In this document: positions 57,069-64,000 of the stretch, one piece after another | Numbering within the stretch: the first letter of the stretch is position 1 | How the letters are laid out: every line of letters starts with the position of its first letter | Assembly (NCBI GenBank): GCA_019745325.1 | Contig: JAIETK010000004.1 | Location: 1 to 64,000 of the forward strand | Direction of reading: 5' to 3' | Source: Nitrosomonas sp. | Lineage (GTDB): Bacteria; Pseudomonadota; Gammaproteobacteria; Burkholderiales; Nitrosomonadaceae | DNA length: 64,000 nucleotides | The notes under the pieces: generated by a model | What the model was told of the DNA's origin: nothing | The model's input: the letters and a program-made list of their open reading frames with translations, nothing else | The model's database searches: none | Program-made: the position numbers and the translations under genes

Positions 57069-58349
57069 ATGACTTCACGTAATCATCAACTATTTGAACA
57101 ATCTCAGCAATATATTCCCGGCGGTGTGAATTCCCCCGTTCGCGCTTTTAAATCGGTAGGCGGGGAGCCGGTTTTTTTTCAACGCGGTGAGGGGGCGTAT
57201 TTCTGGGATGCGGACGGTAAATCGTATATTGATTATGTGGGTTCATGGGGGCCGCTGATTTTGGGTCATGCCCATCCGGATGTGGTTAAAGCCGTGCAGG
57301 CTGCGGCACAGAATGGCTTGACCTTCGGTGCGCCCACCGAAGCGGAACTGGAAATCGCCAAGCTGATTTGCCAAATGGTGCCGTCAATTGAGCAAGTGCG
57401 GTTGGTGAGCTCCGGCACGGAAGCGGGGATGAGTGTCATTCGATTGGCGCGTGGTTTCACCGGCAGAAGCAAGATCGTCAAATTTGAAGGTTGCTATCAC
57501 GGTCACGACGATTCGTTGCTGGTTAAAGCAGGCTCGGGCGCGCTGACCTTCGGCAATCCAAGCTCCGCCGGTGTTCCGGCGGAAACGGCCGGACATACCA
57601 TTGTCCTGGACTACAACGATCTGGCCGGCATCGAAGAAGCCTTCAGCAAATGGGGCAAAGAAATTGCGGCAGTGATTGTTGAACCGGTCGCGGGCAATAT
57701 GAATCTGATCGCTCCCAAAGCGGATTTTCTGGCGCGGCTACGCGCATTGTGCACGCAAAACGGCACCGTATTGATCTTTGATGAAGTGATGACGGGATTT
57801 CGTGTTGGATTGGGGTGTGCGCAAGGACTTTATCAAATCAAACCGGATCTGACGGCATTGGGGAAAGTGATCGGCGGCGGTATGCCGATGGCTGCATTCG
57901 GTGGGCGGCGTGACATTATGCAATGTTTGGCTCCACTGGGGCCGGTTTATCAAGCGGGTACGCTTTCCGGAAATCCGGTTGCCGTCGCGGCAGGTACGGC
58001 GACACTGAAGCTGATTCAAGCGCCGGGTTTCTACGATAATTTATCCAGCAGAACCCGGCAGCTTGTTGAAGGTATTAGTGCAGCAGCAAAAAAATACGGC
58101 ATTGATTTTTGCGCCCAATCGGTCGGTGGTATGTTCGGTCTTTATTTCAGTAAAGATATCCCTACCAGTTTTGCCGAAGTCATGCAGTGCGACAAGGCGG
58201 CTTTCAATCGATTCTTTCACGCTATGTTGGAAGAGGGGGTTTATTTTGCGCCATCCGCGTTTGAAGCCGGATTTGTATCGTCAGCGCATGGCGATAAGGA
58301 ACTTGATAAAACCCTGGCGGCAGCCGATAAAATATTTAAGAATTGGTAG
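57069..58349 (+). CDS. hemL: Glutamate-1-semialdehyde 2,1-aminomutase
   Basis: The 426-residue PLP enzyme has [59 protein letters not shown] and [19 protein letters not shown] with the PLP lysine. It makes 5-aminolevulinate in the C5 pathway of heme synthesis, needed for the many cytochromes of such bacteria. Confidence 0.96.
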   Translation: MTSRNHQLFEQSQQYIPGGVNSPVRAFKSVGGEPVFFQRGEGAYFWDADGKSYIDYVGSWGPLILGHAHPDVVKAVQAAAQNGLTFGAPTEAELEIAKLICQMVPSIEQVRLVSSGTEAGMSVIRLARGFTGRSKIVKFEGCYHGHDDSLLVKAGSGALTFGNPSSAGVPAETAGHTIVLDYNDLAGIEEAFSKWGKEIAAVIVEPVAGNMNLIAPKADFLARLRALCTQNGTVLIFDEVMTGFRVGLGCAQGLYQIKPDLTALGKVIGGGMPMAAFGGRRDIMQCLAPLGPVYQAGTLSGNPVAVAAGTATLKLIQAPGFYDNLSSRTRQLVEGISAAAKKYGIDFCAQSVGGMFGLYFSKDIPTSFAEVMQCDKAAFNRFFHAMLEEGVYFAPSAFEAGFVSSAHGDKELDKTLAAADKIFKNW

Positions 58350-58363
58350 CAGCAACGGATAAC

Positions 58364-58394
58364 AAAAAAGGCGATCTCAAGATCGCCTTTTTTG
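58364..58394. terminator. Terminator between hemL and cytochrome c4
   Basis: AAAAAAGGCGATCT and AGATCGCCTTTTTT form a perfect stem with a T-run on both strands, after the hemL stop at 58349 and before the convergent cytochrome stop at 58412. Confidence 0.95.
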
Positions 58395-58411
58395 TTTGCG
58401 TGAAATGTTTT

Positions 58412-59071
58412 TTAGCGAATCGTTGCGATGTATGCAGAAACCGCTCTTTTTTCATTTGCGCTCATACGGCTGACAACTTGTTGCATGACGGCGTTGTCGT
58501 TAGCGCGATCGCCTTTGTTGAATTGATCAAGCTGTGACAGTGTGTACTCTGCATGTTGTCCGGCAACAGCAGGATAATGCGGCGGAATGCCGGAACCGTT
58601 CGGGCCGTGGCAGCTTGCACAGGCAGGAATGCCATTTTCGATATTGCCGCCGTGATAAATAACTTTGCCGGCTTCAATCAATTTTTCATCGATGGGCGCT
58701 TGGCTGGGATTAGCTTTTTGTTTAGCGTAGTATTCTCCCAATCCTTTCATATCTTCCTGCGACAGTGCCGCGACCATGGCGGACATCACAGGGCTGTTGC
58801 GTTTAGGCGGTTCTTCGCCATTTGCCTTAAAATCCATCAACTGCTTGGTGATATACTCTGGATGTTGTCCGGCCAGAATAGGATTCATCGGAATGACACT
58901 ATTGCCGTCAGCGTTATGACAGCCAGCGCAAGTACCTGCGGCAATCTCTTCAACCGTGGCCGGCGCAGCGGGTGCAGGAGCAGTGGAATCGGATTCAGAA
59001 GTCGTTTCGGCTGAAATCGGCGCAGCGACTAATAATGCTGCGAATAAAACCATATTCTTGAAAATTTTCAT
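58412..59071 (-). CDS. Diheme cytochrome c4
   Basis: The 219-residue periplasmic protein has a signal peptide (to about PISA) and two class I heme domains with CAGCH (48-52) and CASCH (151-155), each followed by a Met ligand region (SPVMSAM, NAVMQQV). Such c4-type cytochromes pass electrons to terminal oxidases. It is a single gene. Confidence 0.93.
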   Translation of the reverse strand: MKIFKNMVLFAALLVAAPISAETTSESDSTAPAPAAPATVEEIAAGTCAGCHNADGNSVIPMNPILAGQHPEYITKQLMDFKANGEEPPKRNSPVMSAMVAALSQEDMKGLGEYYAKQKANPSQAPIDEKLIEAGKVIYHGGNIENGIPACASCHGPNGSGIPPHYPAVAGQHAEYTLSQLDQFNKGDRANDNAVMQQVVSRMSANEKRAVSAYIATIR

Positions 59072-59205
59072 GTTTCTTATTCCGTTTTTAAAGGCATCTA
59101 AAAGTTGGTTGGTGTGTTTGTGAAATAACGGCGTATTTTAGCAAGGCAAAAGCGCGTTAACAACAAAATTAATAGGGTTGTTGTTATTTAATATTTTATT
59201 TTTCA

Positions 59206-59796
59206 ATGAGAATAATCTTTATTATCCTGCTGATAGTGAATGTTGCATTATTTGCCAGTGCGCAGTTCCGCCCGGATGATCGAAATAAAAGCGCTCCGCT
59301 GCCGGTAAATCCGGAAAAAATTATTCTGGTGCCGGCTCACGAAAATTGTTTAATGTGGGGCAATTTTTACGAAGAACAAATACAATATGCAACATCGGTA
59401 TTAGCCGAATTGCTGCCCGATTTGGCTTATAGTTTGGAGGAAGCCGGTGATACCACCTTGTATTGGCTTTATATTCCACCATATCCCAATAAAGATCTGG
59501 CTAATCGTGAAATCAACAAACTCAGGAATCTGGGCATTGTGAGTTTTCGTGTTAAAGACGGCAGTCAGTGGGAGAATGCCATCTCTTTAGGAATGTTTTA
59601 TGATCAGACCGACGCGCTCAAACAGCTTAGAGAAGTGGAAAAGAAAGGGATTGGCATTGCAAAAATCGAGCATCGTACGGTTCTCCTAAAAAAAATGGTG
59701 ATCCGCGAGCCGACACCCGATATCAAGGATTCGATGCAAAAGCTGGTAGAACAGTTTGACGATACGCAATTACATTTTGGTAAATGCGAACGTTAA
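59206..59796 (+). CDS. SPOR-domain protein
   Basis: The 196-residue protein has one N-terminal membrane segment (IIFIILLIVNVALFASA) and a SPOR-type domain (about 85-165: LYWLYIPPYPNKDLANREINKLRNLGI, NAISLGMFYDQTDALKQLREV). SPOR domains bind denuded septal peptidoglycan, so a cell-division or envelope role is likely. Confidence 0.78.
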   Translation: MRIIFIILLIVNVALFASAQFRPDDRNKSAPLPVNPEKIILVPAHENCLMWGNFYEEQIQYATSVLAELLPDLAYSLEEAGDTTLYWLYIPPYPNKDLANREINKLRNLGIVSFRVKDGSQWENAISLGMFYDQTDALKQLREVEKKGIGIAKIEHRTVLLKKMVIREPTPDIKDSMQKLVEQFDDTQLHFGKCER

Positions 59797-59882
59797 ATTC
59801 GACAATCTCTTAATATTGAATGGTAGCGGCATTTTGAATATTGATATTTCAGGATGAATTCATCCGAATGAAACATTTATTT

Positions 59883-60689
59883 ATGAAGGTAACCATTAAA
59901 ACACCGCAGGAAATCGAGAAAATGCGCATTGCGGGGCGATTAGCCTCGGAGGTTCTGGATTTTATTGCTCCCCATGTCGTTGCCGGCATTACGACGGAAG
60001 AACTGGATACGCTCTGTCACAACTATATGGTGGATGTGCAAAAAACCATCCCGGCTCCGCTGAATTATGCGCCATCCGGACATACACCCTATCCAAAATC
60101 GATTTGCACGTCAGTCAATAATCAAATATGTCATGGCGTGCCCGGCAAAAAAATACTTAAAAACGGCGATATCATCAATATCGACATTACCGTCATCTAC
60201 GAAGGCTATCATGGCGATACCAGCCGGATGTTCTATGTCGGTGAGCCGTCGATTCAAGCCAAACGATTGTGCGAGGTCACTTATGAAGCCATGTGGCGTG
60301 GCATTGATCAAATTGCGCCGGGTAAACATTTGGGCGATATCGGTCACGCCATTCAAAAATTAGCCGAGGGTGTGGGTTACAGTGTAGTCAGGGAATTTTG
60401 CGGCCACGGTATCGGCGCGAAATTTCACGAAGATCCGCAAGTATTGCATTACGGTCGTCCCGGAACCGGATTGGAACTCAAATCCGGCATGATTTTTACC
60501 GTAGAACCGATGATCAACGCCGGAAAAGCCGCTATCCGTCACTTGCCGGACGGCTGGACGGTTACCACTAAAGATGGCAGCTTGTCCGCGCAATGGGAGC
60601 ACACCATTCTCGTGACTGAAAACGGTCATGAAGTGTTGACCGTGTCGGCGGGCGCTCCAGCCAAACCAACCTATCGTTTCGCATCTTAA
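59883..60689 (+). CDS. map: Methionine aminopeptidase, type I
   Basis: The 268-residue enzyme has [74 protein letters not shown] and the metal ligand EPMINAG. It removes the start methionine. The ATG at 59883 gives the family start ([15 protein letters not shown]); an ATG at 59868 would add five residues. Confidence 0.95.
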   Translation: MKVTIKTPQEIEKMRIAGRLASEVLDFIAPHVVAGITTEELDTLCHNYMVDVQKTIPAPLNYAPSGHTPYPKSICTSVNNQICHGVPGKKILKNGDIINIDITVIYEGYHGDTSRMFYVGEPSIQAKRLCEVTYEAMWRGIDQIAPGKHLGDIGHAIQKLAEGVGYSVVREFCGHGIGAKFHEDPQVLHYGRPGTGLELKSGMIFTVEPMINAGKAAIRHLPDGWTVTTKDGSLSAQWEHTILVTENGHEVLTVSAGAPAKPTYRFAS

Positions 60690-60709
60690 CCTCATTACAC
60701 AAGAATTCT

Positions 60710-61432
60710 ATGACACGCAGTTACCAACGCACACCGGCGCAAATCCGCCCGGTCAAAATCACGCGCCATTACATCAAACATGCCGACGGCTCGGTGCTCA
60801 TCGAGTGTGGCGATACCAAAGTCGTCTGCACCGCAACGATTGCCGAGCAAGTGCCATCATTTTTGAAGGGTCAGGGCCAGGGCTGGCTGACTGCCGAATA
60901 CGGCATGCTGCCGGGGTCGACGCATTCACGCATGCAACGCGAGGCCGCTAAAGGCAAGCAAACGGGGCGCACCATGGAAATTCAGCGGTTAATCGGCAGG
61001 GCATTGCGCGCTGCTGTCGATTTGAAGAAACTTGGCGAGCGCACTATCCAGATCGATTGCGACGTGATTCAGGCGGATGGCGGCACGCGCACGGCCAGCA
61101 TCACCGGCGCGTATGTCGCATTGCACGATGCGGCGCAAAAGCTGCTCGACCAGCAACGCATCGGTTCTTCGCCGATTCTCGATCACGTCGCAGCGGTTTC
61201 GGTGGGTATTTTTGAAGGCACGCCGGTATTGGATTTGGATTATGCGGAAGATTCCGCCTGCGACACCGATATGAACGTCGTCATGACCGGGCGATTGCAT
61301 CTGATCGAAGTGCAAGGAACTGCCGAAGGCGCTGCTTTCAGCCGCGACGAATTGAACACCATGCTCGATATGGCGCAACAGGGCATTCAGGAATTAATCG
61401 CGGTCCAAAAAGCAGTGTTGAGTCAATCGTGA
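60710..61432 (+). CDS. rph: Ribonuclease PH
   Basis: The 240-residue phosphorolytic exoribonuclease has [88 protein letters not shown] and [19 protein letters not shown]. It trims tRNA 3' ends. Its stop overlaps the rdgB GTG start. Confidence 0.96.
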   Translation: MTRSYQRTPAQIRPVKITRHYIKHADGSVLIECGDTKVVCTATIAEQVPSFLKGQGQGWLTAEYGMLPGSTHSRMQREAAKGKQTGRTMEIQRLIGRALRAAVDLKKLGERTIQIDCDVIQADGGTRTASITGAYVALHDAAQKLLDQQRIGSSPILDHVAAVSVGIFEGTPVLDLDYAEDSACDTDMNVVMTGRLHLIEVQGTAEGAAFSRDELNTMLDMAQQGIQELIAVQKAVLSQS

Positions 61433-62031
61433 GTGTGCTGGAAAAACTGGTTATCGCCAGCAATAATTCCGGTAAATTACGGGAAATCGGCGAATTGCTG
61501 GCGCCGCTTTCAATCGAGGTTATCCCGCAATCGCAGTTTGCTGCCGGTGAAGTTGACGAGCCGCATCCGACGTTTGTCGAAAATGCTTTGATTAAAGCCC
61601 GCCACGCCAGCCGCTGTTCCGGATTACCCGCGCTGGCGGACGATTCCGGCATTTGCGTCAGCGCGCTGGGCGGTTCCCCTGGTGTGAATTCCGCTCGTTA
61701 TGCCGGAGAACCGAAATCCGATGAGCGCAACAATCAAAAATTAATTTCTGCGCTGCAAGGCAAAGCGGATCGCCGTGCCTATTATTACTGTGTGATCGTT
61801 CTGCTCCGGCATGCCGAAGATCCGCAGCCGATCATTGTCGATGGTGCGTGGTATGGAGAAATCGTCGATCAACCGCGCGGCGCCGGTGGATTTGGTTACG
61901 ATCCCTATTTTTGGGTGCCCGAATTCGGCAAAACTTCCGCGGAATTGACAGCCGGACAAAAGAATCGCATCAGCCACCGCGGCCAGGCGCTGGGGAAATT
62001 GGTGGAGATATTGCGTTCCGGGAAGTTTTAG
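61429..62031 (+). CDS. rdgB: dITP/XTP pyrophosphatase
   Basis: The 200-residue HAM1-type enzyme has [59 protein letters not shown] and [36 protein letters not shown]. It removes non-canonical purine nucleotides. The GTG start sits in the rph stop (GTGA), a common pairing. Confidence 0.95.
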   Translation: MSVLEKLVIASNNSGKLREIGELLAPLSIEVIPQSQFAAGEVDEPHPTFVENALIKARHASRCSGLPALADDSGICVSALGGSPGVNSARYAGEPKSDERNNQKLISALQGKADRRAYYYCVIVLLRHAEDPQPIIVDGAWYGEIVDQPRGAGGFGYDPYFWVPEFGKTSAELTAGQKNRISHRGQALGKLVEILRSGKF

Positions 62032-62081
62032 ACAGAGGATTCTGATCCGGTATTTCCGGCGAATTCTTCGGGAAGCGTTAA

Positions 62082-62528
62082 TCAATCGGTGGCGTTTGGG
62101 GAAAAACGGATCGATACGATGCGCAACAAGATCAGCATAGTAATGGCAGCGATGTGAAGGCCGACTTCAACAAAGGTATAGTCTTTGTACCATAATCCGA
62201 TCAATTCCCCGATCAATACGACCAGTGCGACGTCCAGAATAAAAGTCACTTTGACGCGCCCCAGCGATAAGTACGATTGCAAGATTCGAATCAGTTCGAG
62301 CATGGCCAGGATCAGCACGATATCGACGATGATGTGCTCGGCAATTTGCGCCCAGCCGTTTTTCAGAATTTCCGGCAAGTTCAGCAATAAACTCAGCACG
62401 CCCGCGGCAATCCACACATACAGTGCCAGCATCAAAACACCGACGATGAACTGAATCGTGCGCGCGTGCCAATCGCTATCAGTCAATAACAAAACATTTT
62501 TCCTTTTTTCAATATCCTGACGAATCAT
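62082..62528 (-). CDS. PsiE-family membrane protein
   Basis: The 148-residue protein has four membrane segments (about IQFIVGVLMLALYVWIAAGV, IIVDIVLILAMLELI, VTFILDVALVVLIGELIGLW, VGLHIAAITMLILLRI) in the phosphate-starvation-inducible PsiE pattern. The function is unknown. The start at 62528 has GGGAG 7 bases upstream; an earlier in-frame ATG at 62558 has none. Confidence 0.8.
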   Translation of the reverse strand: MIRQDIEKRKNVLLLTDSDWHARTIQFIVGVLMLALYVWIAAGVLSLLLNLPEILKNGWAQIAEHIIVDIVLILAMLELIRILQSYLSLGRVKVTFILDVALVVLIGELIGLWYKDYTFVEVGLHIAAITMLILLRIVSIRFSPNATD

Positions 62529-62643
62529 GATTTTCTCCCGTTTAAGCATGATAACCATTAAGATGCGTCATACTAACGCGGCAATATAAAAGTTTCGTGA
62601 CACGACGGCTGCGTTCCATTTAACCGGATCGCGGCAATGAGGG

Positions 62644-64000
62644 TTACAAGGTGTACGCCGGGGATTGTAAAAAAGGGGGAAGAATGGCGTTATGCGGCGC
62701 AGCCTGTTCGATCAGCAAGAGCGCTAGGTGCTTCTCCAGCAAACCGTCTTTGGCGTATTTTGCAACCAGGCGCCGTGCATCCCGAGCCCAGCGCATGTCG
62801 CCGGTGAGCTGGTGCATCCTGAGTAATGCAAATACCCGAAGCACCGGATCTTTGGGTTTCTTTGCCAGTAGCGCGCGTACTTTGTAATGCGGCTGTGCCA
62901 GGACATCATGCGCCAGCGACCAGAGCCATATGTGCCCCTTTTGCGCTTTGCCGAATGCTTCAAGCCGGGCTGACAGATCGGTTGGAATGGCCGCGATGCC
63001 GCATTGGACAAGCGCCAGTGTTGCCATCAACCGGAGAGATTCTGTTGAATCAGCAACGGTTTTGCGAGAGCCGGCAACCGTCTGGAATGACTCAAGACTG
63101 CGCAAAGCCCAACCGGCCAGAGGCGTTACGTCGACGTGATGGAAACTGCTGCCGTTAATCATGGTTGCCGCCGCCAGAATGGCAGTGAGAACTTCGGATT
63201 CATCCGTCAATAATCCAGCTGCCGTCAGGAATTTTTCAATTGCTTGCCGCTCGGCGACCGTGTCGGAACGCGCTCGTGCAATCCGGGCGGCAACTGCCGG
63301 TGTCAGCCAGCCGGACTCGGTTTGTCCTATTAAAACATCGGCGGCTGCCAACAGCTCAGTGTCTTCCAAAGTCACAGCCGCTCGCAGCGCGAACCAGGCG
63401 CGATGCAGTGGAAGTTCTGTGGATGGCTCGAGATTGCGTGTTTCTTCAAGCTTTGCTTCGAGCAGGGAACCAGTGGCATCAGACCAGCGCCGAGGCATTC
63501 TCCGTTTCCAATCCGCTGCGGCAAAAGTCTGCGCCAACACTGCAACTGATGGGAAACGCTGCTCCGGTTGTTTTGCTAACCCCCGGTTGATAACGGCTTC
63601 GACAGCGGACCAAGCGGCTACACCGCGACTGGCGAAAGGCAGCGGGGAGCGTTCCGCGATGTTGCGCAACAGCTTCTCATGAACCGCCGGTGTTTCGATC
63701 GGATGCAAGCCGGTCAGTAAGAGATATGCCATGACGCTGACAGCGTATTGTTCCGAAGCCGGATTTGCGGCAGGCGGGATCCGTCCGTCCAATAAAGCGC
63801 TTGCCATCTGCGGATCGTAGAATTGCGGAATGCCGGTGCGCAACGGATCGGTCGCATCACCGGTTTGATCAAGTAAGCGGGCGCTTCCAAAGTCAAGAAT
63901 GACGATACGTCCGTCGTCACCAGCCAAACAGTTGCCGGTGTGTATGTCGCCATGAAGGATGCCGCCGGCATGGAGTCTGGCGTAAGCTTCCAGCATTCTT
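62644..64000 (-). CDS. Serine/threonine kinase-like protein with helical C-terminal region, cut by the window edge
   Basis: At least 450 residues are visible and the frame stays open to the edge. The start lacks the kinase N-lobe, so the 5' end is outside. HGDIHTGN (the HRD loop, here HGD) and DFGSARL (DFG loop) are intact, followed by YAVSVMAYLLLTGLHP and FPSVAVLAQTF. After about residue 180 comes an alanine/leucine-rich helical region ending in a repeat-like part (LLRMHQLTGDMRWARDARRLVAKYA) resembling LanC-type or alpha/alpha barrel helices. This kinase-plus-helical layout is seen in some lanthipeptide-type or orphan signalling proteins; the role is unknown. Confidence 0.75.
   Translation of the reverse strand, partial: RMLEAYARLHAGGILHGDIHTGNCLAGDDGRIVILDFGSARLLDQTGDATDPLRTGIPQFYDPQMASALLDGRIPPAANPASEQYAVSVMAYLLLTGLHPIETPAVHEKLLRNIAERSPLPFASRGVAAWSAVEAVINRGLAKQPEQRFPSVAVLAQTFAAADWKRRMPRRWSDATGSLLEAKLEETRNLEPSTELPLHRAWFALRAAVTLEDTELLAAADVLIGQTESGWLTPAVAARIARARSDTVAERQAIEKFLTAAGLLTDESEVLTAILAAATMINGSSFHHVDVTPLAGWALRSLESFQTVAGSRKTVADSTESLRLMATLALVQCGIAAIPTDLSARLEAFGKAQKGHIWLWSLAHDVLAQPHYKVRALLAKKPKDPVLRVFALLRMHQLTGDMRWARDARRLVAKYAKDGLLEKHLALLLIEQAAPHNAILPPFLQSPAYTL

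Noticed and set aside
62071-62110. MITE-like end GGGAAGCGTTAATCAATCGG after rdgB
   Set aside because: The match is short and imperfect and no partner end follows.

Overview
The window looks like chromosomal DNA of a Nitrosomonas-like ammonia-oxidising betaproteobacterium. This is inferred from the mix of two large multicopper oxidases, diheme cytochrome c4, PEP-CTERM surface proteins, flhDC and typical betaproteobacterial housekeeping genes. amo, hao and rRNA genes are not in the window, so the genus is not proven. Coding density is high. No tRNA, rRNA or CRISPR array was recognised.

Region 1 (1-8.6 kb) is an accessory, probably iron-regulated surface block. It holds a secreted 750-aa tandem-repeat protein behind a Fur-type box, a ceruloplasmin-like two-domain multicopper oxidase, an RTX-type calcium-binding protein whose upstream region carries nearly the same Fur-type box, a TPR-LicD-cytidylyltransferase fusion and a PEP-CTERM beta-repeat protein. 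Region 2 (8.6-17.6 kb) holds an IS5 remnant, an HtrA-type protease, the cbpA-cbpM-trxC cluster, a PhoX-like protein, an AT-rich HEPN-like gene, a second multicopper oxidase and an HDOD protein.

Region 3 (17.6-25.2 kb) is a guanidine-use operon on the minus strand: ykkC/guanidine-I riboswitch, APC permease, two proteins usually named urea carboxylase-associated proteins (now known as carboxyguanidine deiminase subunits CgdA/CgdB) and a 1207-aa urea/guanidine carboxylase. MITE-like repeats split and flank it, and no allophanate hydrolase gene is present in the window. Region 4 (25.2-31 kb) is a defence-like island: hicBA, a ParD-like antitoxin with a frameshifted RelE-like toxin, brnTA, a DUF2442 gene and a YoeB fragment, interspersed with short palindromic repeats. 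Next to these is an unrecognised pair: a protein with an HNH-like motif and a hydrophobic C-terminal half, and a TerB-like membrane protein.

Region 5 (31-64 kb) is mostly core genome: purEKC, exbD, sodB, hisGD, an SpoU methyltransferase, uvrB, an aspartate aminotransferase, flhDC behind a degenerate EAL protein, a HAF-repeat protein, sucCD (or malate-CoA ligase), dacB, a CBS protein, trpE-gph-rpe, apaG, a tetrapyrrole-methylase-like gene, rubredoxin-gloA, thiD-thiE-hemL, cytochrome c4, a SPOR protein, map, rph-rdgB, a PsiE-family gene and a kinase cut by the right edge. A family of about 145-bp elements with terminal inverted repeats (six copies) is scattered between genes.
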